NCBI RefSeq assembly: GCF_027812955.1
Contig: NZ_JAPYZV010000012.1
Coordinates: 40,088 to 104,087 of the forward strand
DNA length: 64,000 nt
Direction: 5' to 3'
From: Pedococcus sp. 5OH_020
GTDB taxonomy: Bacteria > Actinomycetota > Actinomycetes > Actinomycetales > Dermatophilaceae
This document shows, piece after piece, positions 63,588-64,000 of the stretch. Numbering within the stretch: position 1 is the first letter of the stretch; each line of letters begins with the position of its first letter. A program made the position numbers and the translations under genes. The notes under the pieces are model-generated. The model had not been told where the DNA came from. It did not search any database and saw only the letters and a list, made by a program, of their open reading frames with translations.

Positions 63588-63936
63588 TGACCCCTCCGGA
63601 GTGGTCCACCCGTTGTGAGAGTCCAAGAGCCCACACTGTGGGCAAGGAGGACGATCACGATGAAGCGACACCGGCACACCCCCGAGCAGGTGGTCCGCAA
63701 GCTGCGGGAGGGCGAGCGGCTGCTCAATGACGGCTCGGATCTGACGGAGGTGCTGCGCACCTTGGAGATCTCCGAGGCGACGTGGAACCGCTGGCGGTCC
63801 CAGTACGGCGGGATGAAGGCCAGCGAGGCTAAGCGGCTCAAGGAGCTGGAGGCCGAGAACGCGCGGCTGAAGAAGCTGGTCGCCAACCAGGCGCTGGACA
63901 TCGACATGCTCAAGGAGCTGGCCGAGGACGCTCCTA
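63588..63936 (+). mobile_element. IS3-family element, left end, truncated
   Basis: Begins TGACCCCTCCGGAGTGGTCC, the typical IS3-group terminal sequence, and contains orfA. The right part (orfB) is missing: after about 63936 the sequence becomes unrelated and codes on the other strand. Confidence 0.75.
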
Positions 63937-63965
63937 TAGATCGTCAAGTGGTGATGAGAGCGTAG
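63660..63965 (+). CDS. IS3-family transposase OrfA, 3' end replaced
   Basis: From ATG 63660 (MKRHRHTPEQVVRKLREGER). An HTH (LRTLEISEATWNRWRSQYGG) is followed by a leucine-zipper-like coiled coil (AKRLKELEAENARLKKLVAN) as in all IS3 OrfA. The normal ending (MLKELAEGN) is replaced after MLKELAED by APIDRQVVMRA, showing the break at about 63930-63936. Confidence 0.85.
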   Translation: MKRHRHTPEQVVRKLREGERLLNDGSDLTEVLRTLEISEATWNRWRSQYGGMKASEAKRLKELEAENARLKKLVANQALDIDMLKELAEDAPIDRQVVMRA

Positions 63966-64000
63966 TCGGCGCGTAGTGCGGTGAACACTTCGCGGGCGAG
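63944..64000 (-). CDS. C-terminal codons of a gene entering from the right edge
   Basis: 18 codons on the minus strand (LAREVFTALRADYALITT, stop at 63944-63946) read out of the window. The sequence directly abuts the truncated IS3 element, so it is probably the end of a transposase from a second insertion sequence. Identity not proven from 18 residues. Confidence 0.45.
   Translation of the reverse strand, partial: LAREVFTALRADYALITT

Noticed and set aside
1..64000. CRISPR arrays or tandem repeats
   Set aside because: No regularly spaced direct repeats of 24-40 bp were found on reading the window.

Overview
The window is GC-rich throughout and reads like a high-GC actinomycete. The evidence is MmyB-type XRE regulators with paired MLRREEVA-like motifs, fused RbsA-RbsC-type sugar ABC proteins, an actinobacterial MobF relaxase-helicase-primase and frequent GTG starts; a Micrococcales or Propionibacteriales host is plausible but not proven. 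No rRNA, complete tRNA or CRISPR array was seen. Nearly all coding capacity is accessory: two related catabolic/transport islands, a decaying junk region between them, and a mobilizable element on the right.

Region 1 (1-10.1 kb) is a minus-strand catabolic cluster: SDR, metallo-beta-lactamase-fold hydrolase, aldehyde dehydrogenase, then ABC permease, lipoprotein binding protein, ATPase-permease fusion, a cupin and the first codons of a zinc alcohol dehydrogenase that runs off the left edge. A divergent XRE/MmyB regulator (9260, plus) is its likely controller. Region 2 (10.4-18.4 kb) holds single oxidoreductases, a cupin, a MerR and a second MmyB regulator, an MFS exporter, and gene scraps (truncated ADH, PQQ-type sugar dehydrogenase tail, SDR fragment, histidine-kinase tail).

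Region 3 (18.5-46.5 kb) is the main island. One minus-strand operon encodes an Asp/Glu-racemase-like protein, a four-carbon acid sugar kinase family protein, a class II aldolase, a cupin, a Cys-rich mini-protein, a TrkA-type protein and an AbrB-family membrane protein. A second encodes a paralogous sugar ABC system and an SDR. A third encodes an SDR, an aldehyde dehydrogenase, an HpcH/HpaI aldolase and a ketopantoate-reductase-like enzyme. A plus-strand pair encodes ADH and ALDH. An IclR regulator follows, and a fifth operon encodes a bicupin-like protein, a third cupin, an NTF2-like protein and an MmgE/PrpD protein. Six promoters in this island share the same layout: a -35-like TTGACA element, 17 bp containing the palindrome TCCCA-N5-TGGGA, and a -10-like ATATGT element. 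One of the six lies immediately in front of the IclR gene, so the island looks like one self-contained IclR regulon. Its substrate is not known; the enzymes suggest oxidation of a hydroxylated compound followed by aldol cleavage, but this is inference. An IS256-family element (40.1-41.5 kb) sits inside the island.

Region 4 (46.8-64 kb) starts with a GH3 beta-glucosidase C-terminal scrap and a tRNA 3' end that looks like an attachment-site remnant. Next come element backbone genes (helical hypothetical pair, degenerate M48-like membrane protein, CxxC protein, HTH protein, decayed HNH-like gene, relaxosome-like small protein) and a MobF relaxase-helicase split from its Toprim/primase tail by a 2-bp frameshift. 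The cargo includes a 750-residue protein with a restriction-endonuclease-like N-terminus and a PIN-like domain, a good candidate for an undescribed defence nuclease. At the right edge an AAA ATPase gene scrap is interrupted by an IS3-type element, which is itself cut by a further transposon-like sequence.
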